Source: Leptolyngbya sp. NIES-3755 (lineage in GTDB: Bacteria > Cyanobacteriota > Cyanobacteriia > Leptolyngbyales > Leptolyngbyaceae). Taken from it: 64,000 bases of DNA. Positions 8,357-16,509 of the stretch are shown here, in pieces (the stretch's first letter is position 1; each line of letters starts with the position of its first letter). The DNA is taken from the NCBI GenBank assembly GCA_001548435.1, contig AP017308.1, forward strand, positions 4,287,030-4,351,029, given 5' to 3'. The translations under genes and the position numbers were made by a program. The notes beneath the pieces were generated by a model. The model searched no databases and had not been told where the DNA came from. It saw only the letters and a list, made by a program, of their open reading frames with translations.

Positions 8357-10078
8357 ATGAACTATCAAATCGTTCACAACATTGCGGGGCGGTTGCGGAT
8401 TCGCATACCTCAGCTTGCTCACGATGCGGAATTTGCATCGCGTCTGGGTGGATTTGTCGAGTCTCTAGCAGGCGTGACCCAGGTTCGGATTAATCCTGCG
8501 GCAAGTTCGATCGTGATTCAATATCAACCTTCAGTTGGCGCGATCGTAGAGTCTTTTCATCGCTGTATTTGTAAAGCTCACGGTGTTGAACCGGATGAAA
8601 CTTCGCAATCGATCGAGACTGATCCAGAGACTAATCACTGGCAGGATCTTGGATTGCCTGTGGTGAGCTTGGGAGCAGCACTGTTAGCAGCACCGTTGGA
8701 ATTGCCAGCAATCGTGGTTGGAAGTGCGATCGCGGGTGCAGCTTTACCTTGGGTTGTTCGGGCAACGGATAGTATTGTGAATCGTCAACAACCGAACATT
8801 GATCTACTCGATTCGTTGTGGATGGGCTTACAGACTTTGCAGGGACAATATGCGGCTCCTGCATTGAAAACCGTGATGGTGGAAACTCGAAGAGCATTAC
8901 GCGGAACAGTCGCAGAACAACGAGAAAAGCAAGCGAAAGAAATTTTAGAGTGGTTCGATCAAGAAATATTAATCGATCGAGATGGACATTCTAAATGGAT
9001 TGCTGCAAAAGCGGTACAAGAAGGCGATCGCATTTCCGTGATTGCGGGTGAACGAATTCCGGTTGATGGTTGGATTGTAGAAGGAACAGCTTTAATTGAG
9101 GAAGGACTGACCGAAGAAAGTTTTCCGATCGTCTGTTCTGAGGGTCATGGGGTCTATGCTTCAGCGAAAGTATTAACCGGAAAAATTACTGTAGTGGCAC
9201 AACATTCGGGAATCAATACCAGAATTGGAAAAGTGATACAACTGATGCTCAATGCACCAGTGCATGACACCGAGATTGGAGTGCAGCAAGCAGAATTCGT
9301 GAGAAATGCGATCGTACCCACAATCTTCTTCGGTGGTGCAATGTTCGCATTGACTGGAAACTTTGGAGCAGCAGTCTCACCCTTCCAATTTGATTTTGGT
9401 AGCGGCATTCCGATCTCAGTTCACACTACGCTATTGAGTGCATTAACTTATGCAGCCCGTCACGGTATCTATATTCGGAGTGCCAGAACATTAGAGCTAT
9501 TGTCTAAAGTTGATGCGATCGTACTGGATCATGCAGAATTGATTGATCGATCTGAGCTTGAAACCACGATCGCAACACTAGAGCGTCAAGGCATCACGCT
9601 TTACTGGATCAAAGAAGAGTCTTTAAATGATCAAACTTGCCACAGCGATCGAGCAACTCATCTAATCTCTGGACTTCAGCATCATGGAAGAACGGTTGCA
9701 GTAGTTGGAAGTTCAGGAGCAGAGCAAGCAAATGTGTCGATCGCATTTGAAGATCCATCTTCGATCTCAGACGTGATTCTGATGCACGAAGATTTGCGCG
9801 GTGTGATTGAAGCGATCGAGATTGCGAAACGTGCAATGCAGGTCGTCTATGAAAACACAGCAATTATTGTTCTACCAAACTTATTGATTCAAATTGGGGG
9901 CGGAATGATCATCGGAATTCATCCCGTCTTTAATGTGCTCACAAACAATGGTTCTGCGATCATTGCTGAGTTTATTCATGGAACACGACCGCTGTTTGAT
10001 CACCGAACCCCCACTCCAGTCAAACAGCGGTCGCGTACCGCCTCTAAACGTTCCAGTCGCCGTAAGTTGTCTCCGTAA
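8357..10078 (+). CDS. Catalytically degenerate P1B-type ATPase-like membrane protein
   Basis: A 573-aa paralogue of the P-type ATPases at 22210 and 26615, with the same N-terminal domain (NYQIVHNIAGRLRIRIPQL, about 1-75) and the same membrane segments. The enzyme core is broken: the phosphorylation motif DKTGT is replaced by DHAELID (context SKVDAIVLDHAELID), the actuator TGES reads TEESF, the hinge GDGIND reads GSSGAEQ, and the nucleotide-binding domain is almost wholly missing (573 versus 772 and 900 aa). The frame is open throughout, so it is a pseudoenzyme rather than a decayed pseudogene. It cannot pump by the usual P-type cycle; a scaffold or regulatory role is an inference. It overlaps the convergent gene at 10044 by 35 bp. 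Confidence 0.88.
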   Translation: MNYQIVHNIAGRLRIRIPQLAHDAEFASRLGGFVESLAGVTQVRINPAASSIVIQYQPSVGAIVESFHRCICKAHGVEPDETSQSIETDPETNHWQDLGLPVVSLGAALLAAPLELPAIVVGSAIAGAALPWVVRATDSIVNRQQPNIDLLDSLWMGLQTLQGQYAAPALKTVMVETRRALRGTVAEQREKQAKEILEWFDQEILIDRDGHSKWIAAKAVQEGDRISVIAGERIPVDGWIVEGTALIEEGLTEESFPIVCSEGHGVYASAKVLTGKITVVAQHSGINTRIGKVIQLMLNAPVHDTEIGVQQAEFVRNAIVPTIFFGGAMFALTGNFGAAVSPFQFDFGSGIPISVHTTLLSALTYAARHGIYIRSARTLELLSKVDAIVLDHAELIDRSELETTIATLERQGITLYWIKEESLNDQTCHSDRATHLISGLQHHGRTVAVVGSSGAEQANVSIAFEDPSSISDVILMHEDLRGVIEAIEIAKRAMQVVYENTAIIVLPNLLIQIGGGMIIGIHPVFNVLTNNGSAIIAEFIHGTRPLFDHRTPTPVKQRSRTASKRSSRRKLSP

Positions 10079-10400
10079 CCAGTTGAAGCTGATTTGCAAC
10101 CAGTTCCAATCCTTTACCAGCAGCTTTCGCACCAAACACCTGCATAAAAGTTGGGAGTGCTGCCAGTCCGCCTGTGATTGTTCCAGCCACGATCGCGCCT
10201 GCACTCGCAGCGACCAAACAATCGCGCACCGCATCCCAAAATTTTTCATCGGCATCAGGCGGTGGATTGATACAGAGAAACGCGTGAACAGTCGTGTTTC
10301 GGGTCTGCAACATTGGAAGAGGCAATAAGTTTTGATTGTTGAAGCTAACTCTAGCCTCTGGCAGTCCTGGAACACTTGCGATCGGGAATAAGGTCGCCAT
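10044..10400 (-). CDS. Hypothetical protein with glycine/alanine-rich zipper-like segment
   Basis: A 118-aa protein with no family that I recognise. The N-terminal 60 residues are polar and Pro-rich; residues about 65-100 are small-residue rich (AASAGAIVAGTITGGLAALP) and look like a glycine-zipper hairpin that could enter or associate with membranes. I chose ATG 10400 over a TTG at 10415. Its 3' end overlaps the end of the degenerate ATPase gene on the other strand. Its position inside the CoBaHMA-type gene group is suggestive, because glycine-zipper proteins occur with such domains elsewhere, but this is too short to be a calcyanin. Confidence 0.6.
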   Translation of the reverse strand: MATLFPIASVPGLPEARVSFNNQNLLPLPMLQTRNTTVHAFLCINPPPDADEKFWDAVRDCLVAASAGAIVAGTITGGLAALPTFMQVFGAKAAGKGLELVANQLQLVTETTYGDWNV

Positions 10401-10470
10401 AGTAAATTGAGTCAATACTAAGGATTGATTGTAACGAGGAATGAGTCAATCGAACAGTTTCTAAGAGAAT

Positions 10471-10669
10471 GTTTGAAAAGTATAAGAAGGTGTCTCGCTT
10501 CGTTCGATCCCGCCCCGGAATAGAAGTCGGGGCTAACAGTGCGAAGTCCTTTGAAAAGGACTGAAGACTCGATGCTGATTGGCTGTTAGTCCCCTTTAGT
10601 GGACTTCGTTCGATTAGCCCCGACTTCCAGTCCGGGGCGGGTCAGTGCAATGAACAATACTTTTCAGAC
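10471..10669. mobile_element. MITE-like palindromic element, 199 bp
   Basis: The ends are 13-bp inverted repeats GTTTGAAAAGTAT (10471-10483) and ATACTTTTCAGAC (10657-10669), 12/13 matching. Inside is a long imperfect palindrome with arms at 10509-10536 and 10614-10641 (CCCGCCCCGGA and GAAGTCGGGGCTAA with their complements, three-base mismatch bulge). Further nested stems are CGAAGTCC/GGACTTCG and AGTCCTTT/AAAGGACT. There is no ORF. It resembles the non-autonomous palindromic repeats common in cyanobacterial genomes. Confidence 0.7.
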
Positions 10670-10686
10670 ACCCTCTAAAACTTTGT

Positions 10687-11391
10687 TTACTCCGAATCGA
10701 CTGGGCGAAATAAGCGATCGTCTTCGTGATAGTTCCAAGCAATGCCTTCTGGATCTTGGGCTTGTGTCCATTGTCCGAAGTCCGATTTCATTCTGCGGCG
10801 AGTAATAGCTTGAGAAGTCACTTTCAACCGCTTAGCCAACGTGGAAGTTGAGCAAACCAGTTCGGACGTGGAGGATTCTACGATTGTATGAGTCATGGTT
10901 TTTTCTAAGTTTGGTTCTGGTGAAGGTTCATCATCCCAAGGCGAAGGAATCTCAGAAATGTTCGATCGCTTAGGTTCGGGTGACGATTTTGTAGGAACTT
11001 CGACGGGTGGAACTTCTGAAGTCGGCTCGATTGGTTCTTCAATAGGTTGAGTTTCTGTGATCGGAATCTCTTTAACTGGAATTTCTGAACTATTGGAGCT
11101 ATTTTCAGCCTCTTGTTCGACCGTTGGCGCAGCAGCAGGAGGAGTCAACTTTACCTGTTGCATCACAGCAATTAGCAAGTCCTCCATTTTGACAAGAGGA
11201 ACACGCTTGGCGTTGTATTCCACTACGATCGACTGCGCCAGTGGATTGATTCGCACTGTTTTTACGCCGTCTATCGCCTCAACTAACTGTTGATAGGTAC
11301 CTGCCGACTGTGAATCTGTTTCGAGCCAAGGAACTCGAAGCCGAATTCGTCCCGCGATCGAATGTATGATCTGATATCCTACTGATTCCAA
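10687..11391 (-). CDS. Soluble CoBaHMA-type domain protein with C-terminal HTH-like module
   Basis: A 234-aa protein with three parts. Residues 1-75 repeat the N-terminal domain of the nearby P-type ATPases (GYQIIHSIAGRIRLRVPWL, then VKTVRINPLAQSIVVEY). A Glu/Pro-rich linker (about 85-165) follows. The C-terminal 55 residues (LAKRLKVTSQAITRRRMK, then DPEGIAWNYHEDDRLF) match the C terminus of the 900-aa ATPase at 26615. LAKRL..TSQAITRRR looks like a helix-turn-helix start. No membrane segment is present. It may be a cytosolic partner or regulator of the ATPases. The start is a TTG with a weak RBS, so the exact start is uncertain. Confidence 0.75.
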   Translation of the reverse strand: MESVGYQIIHSIAGRIRLRVPWLETDSQSAGTYQQLVEAIDGVKTVRINPLAQSIVVEYNAKRVPLVKMEDLLIAVMQQVKLTPPAAAPTVEQEAENSSNSSEIPVKEIPITETQPIEEPIEPTSEVPPVEVPTKSSPEPKRSNISEIPSPWDDEPSPEPNLEKTMTHTIVESSTSELVCSTSTLAKRLKVTSQAITRRRMKSDFGQWTQAQDPEGIAWNYHEDDRLFRPVDSE

Positions 11392-11647
11392 AGGTATTTT
11401 GATCTGAGCATTGAATAGCTACATTTTAACTGCTTAGACTTGAAGCTTGAACATGGGCTGAATACTCTAATTGTTAGTTCAACATCTACCAGAATCTATT
11501 GATCGCTGCATAGTGTTAAGGGAAGTCAACAGTTCAATCGGGATCATTGAGATTTGGGTGATAATGCAGAATCTGACCGCGTTCGGCACAGGTATCGCGG
11601 CTTGATTGAACAGCATTTGTTATCTGATAGATTCAGAGGTCAAAACA

Positions 11648-12745
11648 ATGACAACCATAGCGGACACAAAACTGTCCAAAAAAGATTTGGTGTTGCTTTG
11701 TTTGTTGGGATTTATCCCGATCGCATTAATCGCAGAATGGTTAGAAATCAATCCAGTATTCGTGTTTGTCGCTTCAGGATTAGCGATCGTGCCCTTAGCG
11801 GCTCGGATTGCCCATACAACTGAAGGAATTGCTGAGGTAATTGGTCCGACGTTCGGAGGGTTGCTGAACTCGACGTTTGGTAATGCAACAGAATTAATTG
11901 TCTCGATCGTGGCATTAAAAGCAGGTTTGGTTGAAGTGGTGAAAGCCAGCATCACAGGAACAATCATCGCAAATCTATTGTTAGCGTTGGGACTAGCCAC
12001 TCTATTAGGAGGCATCCGATTTAAAGAACAATCCTTTCAGCCAACGGTCGCCCGAATTAATGCGTCTTCGCTAAATTTAGCGTTGGTTGTACTACTTACC
12101 CCTGCGGCGATTCATCTAACTTCAGATGGGTTGCAGCAAACGACTTTGAACAATTTCTCTTTAGTATTGGCAGTTCTGTTACTGCTGTTTTATGGGTTAA
12201 TGCTGTTGTTCTCTATGAAAACGCATAGTCATATTTATCACATTGCAGATTCGGAGATTGAACATGCGTTTGAGAGTCGGGGTCGATCGCGTTTGTGGAA
12301 GCAAGTGGGCGTGTTGCTGATTTGTACGATCGCACTTGTCTTCGTCTCTGAAGTGCTGGTTTCGAGCTTAGAGAAAGCGATTTCGACACTCGGATTTACT
12401 GACCTATTTACAGGTGTCATTCTGATCCCAATTTTTGGTGGTGCGGTGGAATACATTACTGCCGCAACTTTTGCCGTTAAGAACAAAATGGATTTGTCGG
12501 TCGCGGTGGCAATGGGTTCGAGCTTACAGATTGCGATGTTTGCTGCACCTTTATTGGTGATCATTGGACGATTTTTAGGACAGCCAATGAATTTGGAGTT
12601 TAATACCTTTGAAGTCGTGGCAGTTGCGATCGCAGTTCTATTAACCAATTCGATCAGCACCGATGGCAAGTCGAACTGGCTAGAAGGCGCAATGTTATTA
12701 GTCACTTATGCCGCAGTTGGAGCCGCATTTTATTTCCATCCTTAG
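11648..12745 (+). CDS. cax: Calcium/proton antiporter, CAX family
   Basis: A 365-aa integral membrane exchanger that uses the proton gradient to export Ca2+ (or similar divalent cations). The two family signature repeats are GNATELIVSIVALKAGLVEVVKAS near residue 80 and GGAVEYITAATFAVKNK near residue 265, each with the acidic ion-binding Glu (the first in GNATE, the second in VEY). About 11 TM helices are visible with an acidic loop in the middle. ATG 11648 has AGAGG eight bases upstream. The 62-aa gene at 12784 follows by 38 bases. Its place among the HMA-like domain genes suggests a divalent cation function for the whole cluster. Confidence 0.92.
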   Translation: MTTIADTKLSKKDLVLLCLLGFIPIALIAEWLEINPVFVFVASGLAIVPLAARIAHTTEGIAEVIGPTFGGLLNSTFGNATELIVSIVALKAGLVEVVKASITGTIIANLLLALGLATLLGGIRFKEQSFQPTVARINASSLNLALVVLLTPAAIHLTSDGLQQTTLNNFSLVLAVLLLLFYGLMLLFSMKTHSHIYHIADSEIEHAFESRGRSRLWKQVGVLLICTIALVFVSEVLVSSLEKAISTLGFTDLFTGVILIPIFGGAVEYITAATFAVKNKMDLSVAVAMGSSLQIAMFAAPLLVIIGRFLGQPMNLEFNTFEVVAVAIAVLLTNSISTDGKSNWLEGAMLLVTYAAVGAAFYFHP

Positions 12746-12783
12746 ATTGATCTATCATTACCTTTAGTCAAGCAGGTGAACCT

Positions 12784-12972
12784 ATGACCAGTATCATTGT
12801 TTGGATTGCTGAATTTGTTGCAGAAGTGATCGTTGCCGCGATCGCGCAATTCGCTACAGAAGTCTTTGTCGGATGGATCGCAGAAACGGCAGAAGCTCTG
12901 GTTGCCGAATGGTTAACCGCAGCGATCGCAGATGTAACTCGATTGTTTGCAGAATTACTTGGTAAACGATAG
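12784..12972 (+). CDS. Small amphipathic/hydrophobic protein, 62 aa
   Basis: A 62-aa protein rich in Ala, Val, Ile and regularly spaced acidic residues (for example AEFVAEVIVAAIAQFATEVF). It would form one or two long helices with one hydrophobic face, so it is probably membrane-associated. It lies 38 bases after cax, with GCAGGTGAACCT upstream, so co-transcription is likely. I know no family. Confidence 0.6.
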   Translation: MTSIIVWIAEFVAEVIVAAIAQFATEVFVGWIAETAEALVAEWLTAAIADVTRLFAELLGKR

Positions 12973-13075
12973 AGAAGCCCGAAGCAATTGAATCAAACAA
13001 TAGACTAATTGATTCAATTGCTGATTTGGGATTCGTGATAGTCTAATGATAGATTCCCTTATGTGGTGAAATCAG

Positions 13076-13222
13076 ATGTTTAAACAAGTTCGGAACGCTG
13101 CACGAATTGTTGGAGGAATCGTTTTTGCTGTAATCGGCATCGTTGGCGTTGTATTGCCACTTATTCCTGGAATTCCTTTTTTGATGCTGTCGGCTGCTTG
13201 CTTTAGCTCTTTGGAGCCATAG
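13076..13222 (+). CDS. Short DUF454/YbaN-like membrane protein (truncated)
   Basis: A 48-aa ORF too small for routine gene finders. GGIVFAVIGIVGVVLPLIP followed by GIPFLMLSAACFSSLEP is the start of the DUF454 (YbaN) family, whose members are usually near 120 aa with three or four TM helices. Here a TAG stops the frame after CFSSLEP, so it is either a natural mini-protein or a truncated remnant. A terminator follows directly. The DUF454 likeness is from memory of the L-P-x-x-P-x-x-P-F-L pattern. Confidence 0.55.
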   Translation: MFKQVRNAARIVGGIVFAVIGIVGVVLPLIPGIPFLMLSAACFSSLEP

Positions 13223-13246
13223 TTTTTTTCTGCAATGCTGATAGTT

Positions 13247-13291
13247 AGAACTCCGATTTGATTATGCGATCGGAGTTCTATTGATTTTTTG
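13247..13291 (+). terminator. Rho-independent terminator
   Basis: Perfect 11-bp stem AGAACTCCGAT/ATCGGAGTTCT (13247-13257 and 13269-13279) followed by ATTGATTTTTTG. It closes the cax / 62-aa / DUF454 unit. Confidence 0.85.
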
Positions 13292-13328
13292 TGCCTTATC
13301 ACTCCCTCGAAGAAAGGGAGAAAGCTTC

Positions 13329-14426
13329 ATGAGCAGAATTATTACATTCTTGGGCAAAGCGGGAACGGGACACACTACTTTTGCGATCGCTACTGCAAAG
13401 TGGTTTGCTCAACAAGGAAGCCGAGTCCTTTTCGTGACTCACAATCCTAGCCCAAGTGCAGAATTATTGTTAGGAATGCCGCTAACTTCGCAAGCTCAAA
13501 TTATTGAGCCGAAGCTGGAAGCAGTCCAACTCCAAACGACAGTGCTACTCGAACAATCTTGGGATGCACTAAAGCAGTTTATTTCGCCTTATCTTCCCGT
13601 TTCAATTCCACAAGAAATTTATCCGGGTGAGGTCATTATCTTGCCGGGATTTGATAGTATTCTCGCGTTTAATGCACTGTGTCAGTACTATCTACGCGGT
13701 GAGTATGATGTGATTGTTTATGATGGTCGAGGCGACCTTGAAACTTTACGATTGTTAGGTGTGCCTGATGTTTTAGATTGGTATTTTCGACGGTTTCGCA
13801 AATTGTTTCAAAGCGTAGATATTGCGAAAATTGCGGAATCGATCGCAGGTCCACTTGCTTCGGCGCTAGTCACTGCGAATCTGGATACGCGCAAAGTTGA
13901 TCAGGAAATGAATCAAGTGCGCGGCTGGATTAGTGAAGGCGTTGCTGTGGTCAACGATCCGAAGCGATTTACAGCGTATTTAGTCACGATCGATGAACCA
14001 GGTGCGATCGCGGAAGCTTGCTGGCTCTGGGGAAGTGCTCAACAAGTGAATCTCAGAGTCAGTGGCGTTCTCGTGTGTCAATCAATCCAGCAGTCTGAAG
14101 CTCTGAAAACAGCATTTGAACCTTTAGAAATTTATCCAATTCCCAGTTTGCAAAATCAGGATTGGGAACCGTTACTCGCAGCATTACCGAACTTCAATGA
14201 TATTCCGACTGTTCCTGAGCCAGTGTCGATCGACCTCGCACAACGTCAGATTCGCGTCTTTCTTCCTGGTTTTACTAAGAAGCAAGTTAAGCTGACTCAG
14301 TTTGGATCAGAGCTAACGGTTGAAGCAGGTGATCAACGACGCAATATTCTACTGCCGCCTGAACTTCGGGAGCTATCGATCCAATCCGGTCGGTTTGAAG
14401 CTCCCTATTTGATTATCGACCTCTAA
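13329..14426 (+). CDS. ArsA/Get3-like ATPase with altered P-loop and C-terminal HSP20-like domain
   Basis: A 365-aa protein of the deviant-Walker ATPase family (ArsA, Get3, MinD). The N-terminal loop reads GKAGTGHTT; the signature Lys at the loop start is kept, but the P-loop Lys before Thr is His. Later pieces fit the fold: YDVIVYDGRGDLETLRLLGVPD (given in part) as Walker B/switch and LVTIDEPGAIAEA. The last 80 residues (RQIRVFLPGFTKKQVKL through LPPELRELS) resemble the alpha-crystallin/HSP20-like domain fused to cyanobacterial Get3-like proteins. It may handle membrane or tail-anchored proteins, but ATP hydrolysis is in doubt. ATG 13329 has GAAAGGGAG upstream. Confidence 0.78.
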   Translation: MSRIITFLGKAGTGHTTFAIATAKWFAQQGSRVLFVTHNPSPSAELLLGMPLTSQAQIIEPKLEAVQLQTTVLLEQSWDALKQFISPYLPVSIPQEIYPGEVIILPGFDSILAFNALCQYYLRGEYDVIVYDGRGDLETLRLLGVPDVLDWYFRRFRKLFQSVDIAKIAESIAGPLASALVTANLDTRKVDQEMNQVRGWISEGVAVVNDPKRFTAYLVTIDEPGAIAEACWLWGSAQQVNLRVSGVLVCQSIQQSEALKTAFEPLEIYPIPSLQNQDWEPLLAALPNFNDIPTVPEPVSIDLAQRQIRVFLPGFTKKQVKLTQFGSELTVEAGDQRRNILLPPELRELSIQSGRFEAPYLIIDL

Positions 14427-14428
14427 AA

Positions 14429-14472
14429 CATTCAAAAGCTGAGAACATGAGTCACGCCTCAGCTTCTGAATG
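14429..14472 (+). terminator. Long stem-loop after ArsA-like gene
   Basis: CATTCAAAAGCTGAG pairs with CTCAGCTTCTGAATG (15 bp with two mismatches/bulges, 14-nt loop) three bases after the stop. It lacks a long T tract, so it may stabilise the 3' end as well as terminate. Confidence 0.55.
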
Positions 14473-14602
14473 GTGAACAGCACGATCGCGCTCATCGCCT
14501 GTACAATTCCAGAGGAATCACAAAAGATTCCTACCCTTCTGCTCTCTTCTCCTCACAACCCAGTTTTGGAACTGCTAATGTGCTGTTCAGGCTTCGCAAT
14601 CT

Positions 14603-14794
14603 CTATTGATTGTTCAAACTAGCAGGTTGCACTTTTGGAGCTAGTTCAGTTGCCACATTTGCTTTGGTCGGCTGACTGGTATGTTTTGTGAAAGACAGGT
14701 CTAAAGCCGTGAAAGCCGCCAATAATGCGAAAGGACCAGCAATCAGAAAGAAGGCAATGTTGCGGACATTGATGATTTGACGATCGTTAATCAT
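14603..14794 (-). CDS. Small single-pass membrane protein, 63 aa
   Basis: A 63-aa protein with one hydrophobic helix (NIAFFLIAGPFALLAAFTAL) and a polar C-terminal tail. The upstream minus-strand sequence CCTGAGAGGTTTT gives a good ribosome binding site before ATG 14794. No family was recognised. The flanking 14473-14602 and 14795-15124 hold only repeat-like sequence. Confidence 0.5.
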   Translation of the reverse strand: MINDRQIINVRNIAFFLIAGPFALLAAFTALDLSFTKHTSQPTKANVATELAPKVQPASLNNQ

Positions 14795-14830
14795 AAAACC
14801 TCTCAGGTGTAATGGTAGAGGGACTGTCTC

Positions 14831-14938
14831 AACACTCGTTCAATTTCTAATGTTCAAAGTCCCCCAAGAGTGAAGGATTTAGGGGACTGAACCCCTATCA
14901 ACGCAGCGAAGTTCATTGAACGAGTGTTACGTTAGCAA
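14831..14938. repeat. MITE/REP-like inverted repeat element, 108 bp
   Basis: A perfect 14-bp terminal inverted repeat, AACACTCGTTCAAT (14831-14844) and ATTGAACGAGTGTT (14925-14938), encloses a second stem AGTCCCC/GGGGACT. There is no ORF. The AGTCCCC...GGGGACT core is typical of dispersed cyanobacterial palindromes. Confidence 0.6.
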
Positions 14939-15015
14939 TCAATTCCCAAAGGATACTCTGATATCAACCGCTCTAAATTGCAGCGCGATCGAGAACAGCG
15001 TAAGAACGAAACCAT

Positions 15016-15053
15016 CTCTATCCCTGAGTCGGTGCAGGGTTGCAGGGATAGAG
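15016..15053. terminator. Stem-loop downstream of DUF5132-like gene
   Basis: Perfect 11-bp stem CTCTATCCCTG/CAGGGATAGAG with a 16-nt loop, about 70 bases beyond the stop of the minus-strand gene at 15125. It has no T tract, so its role as terminator is uncertain. Confidence 0.4.
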
Positions 15054-15124
15054 GATGAAGTCTGTGAAGGTGTTGAGGTGTGAATTACAGAAATCAAAGG
15101 GAGCGACCCAATGATTAGAGTGAA

Positions 15125-15436
15125 CTAGCCGATCGTCACTTCACGTGGAGCTGGATCTTCAGAACCATTCTTCGACTCACCCATTTCTGACTTAGCTTCC
15201 GCAATCAAGTCTTGAACCGACTCACTCGCCTCTGCTACTGTGTGCTGCACCTTATCAAACGCTTCAAACGCCCAAACCAATCCAGTCTTCGCGGCACTGC
15301 GCGTTCCTTCAGAGACATTACCTCCAGTCATTGAATCGAGCGCACCCACCACAGGAGCGACTAACAATGCACCAACACCGATCGTTAATGCGGTGACTGG
15401 CTCCAATCCTAACAACAAGGCTTCGAGTTCAAACAT
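15125..15436 (-). CDS. DUF5132-like small membrane protein
   Basis: A 103-aa protein. The N-terminal third is one hydrophobic segment (LTIGVGALLVAPVVGALDSM); the rest is an amphipathic helix (GLVWAFEAFDKVQHTVAEAS, VQDLIAEAKSEM) with a charged tail. This matches my memory of the DUF5132 family, which often sits with HMA-domain P-type ATPases of the kind found here. GGAGG lies just upstream of ATG 15436 on the minus strand. The molecular function is unknown. Confidence 0.6.
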   Translation of the reverse strand: MFELEALLLGLEPVTALTIGVGALLVAPVVGALDSMTGGNVSEGTRSAAKTGLVWAFEAFDKVQHTVAEASESVQDLIAEAKSEMGESKNGSEDPAPREVTIG

Positions 15437-16151
15437 GGATAGAATCCTCCAATCATAGAAGAGATAAACAGATACGATCGCGTTACTTGCTCAAATCTGT
15501 GACAGCACCAAAGCTGAAACGATAAACCCAAATTAGGGTTCGATTCAGGTTTATTCCATTTCAACGAAAGACTAGATCGCTCGCTTGAGTGATAACGCGA
15601 TAGGGATGACAAGCTCGGTAAATGTGCAACCTCTTAAAGCTAAATCATCGATTCCATTCGTACCGAAGAGGTCGTTTTTCTGATGTTCATCCTACCAACA
15701 AATAGTGCTCTGTCATCTGTTCGTTAATGTTCTTAAAATATTGTCAGAGTAGGAAAGCTTAGATATGTCTTTCTGCTAACGTTTATTAAACGAAATTAAG
15801 CATATTGTTGAAAATTCGGTCTTATATTAATTTGTGCACGATTAGTGACACTATCAGTTCTAGTTAAGACATCGTTAGGTAGAAGTGAACAGTGGGGAGT
15901 TCTGTAACTTTGGGACGGTGGTTATAATTTGGATACCTGCGAAATTTTACAGGTGAAAATAATCATCAAATGGGGAGAAAACGTCAGACTTAATGACTAA
16001 CGTTTGAGGTTGAATCGTGAATTGCAGATGCGATGTTTGCAATTTGTGAAACGGTTTGGACAGAATTGGATCGCTGTAATTTCAACCTAAATTGTTCTGG
16101 CTTTCGAGCCGGAATTTTGCTCTATCAACTTTAGAGGGAGACCGCTAGTTT
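15437..16151. promoter_or_regulatory. 715-bp intergenic region with no supported gene
   Basis: It separates divergent genes and should carry the promoters of the DUF5132-like gene (minus) and the 96-aa gene (plus). I found no ORF that looks real. The A/T-rich part near 15700-15870 is the likely promoter zone; a small RNA cannot be excluded. Confidence 0.35.
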
Positions 16152-16442
16152 ATGGCATTTATTAAGCTAGAGGATGTGATTATCAACACGTCCTATATTG
16201 CTGCCATTCGGTTAGAACGCACCGAGGAGTTCCGTGTTTGTTTGCTTGTTGCGATTCCGACTGCGGCTCTGCGCCCCCAAGAGTCCCCCACCCAGAGTCT
16301 TTATCATTTTGAATGGTTGCAGTTTACCGGAGATGCAGCTAGGGCACTTCAGGACTATTTCAGCAGCTTTAATAATGTGATTGATTTGCTACCTCATTAC
16401 AATATGCATTCGTGTTGTGGGAGTTCGCAGCAGGATGGGTAG
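16152..16442 (+). CDS. Conserved-looking hypothetical protein, 96 aa
   Basis: A 96-aa soluble protein that begins MAFIKLEDVIINTSYIAAI and ends HSCCGSSQQDG. The alternating pattern at the N terminus suggests a small beta-rich fold (PH-like or LytTR-unrelated), but I recognise no family. AGAGGGAGA lies about 12 bases before the ATG. A strong terminator follows. Confidence 0.6.
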   Translation: MAFIKLEDVIINTSYIAAIRLERTEEFRVCLLVAIPTAALRPQESPTQSLYHFEWLQFTGDAARALQDYFSSFNNVIDLLPHYNMHSCCGSSQQDG

Positions 16443-16460
16443 AAATTGGAAAACGTGCGA

Positions 16461-16492
16461 AACCTTCGATCGACAAATTACGATCGAAGGTT
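16461..16492. terminator. Bidirectional terminator
   Basis: Perfect 12-bp stem AACCTTCGATCG/CGATCGAAGGTT with an 8-nt loop between the convergent 96-aa gene and the NRAMP-like gene. Confidence 0.75.
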
Positions 16493-16509
16493 AATTTCAT
16501 CCAATGACA

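Noticed and set aside
9933-10375. ORFs on both strands over the 3' end of the degenerate ATPase gene
   Set aside because: They are shadows of the two convergent genes; their translations have no folded-protein character.
10044-10400. Calling the glycine-rich 118-aa protein a calcyanin (ccyA)
   Set aside because: Calcyanins have an N-terminal domain plus three long glycine-zipper repeats; this protein has one short Gly/Ala-rich segment and no such domain.
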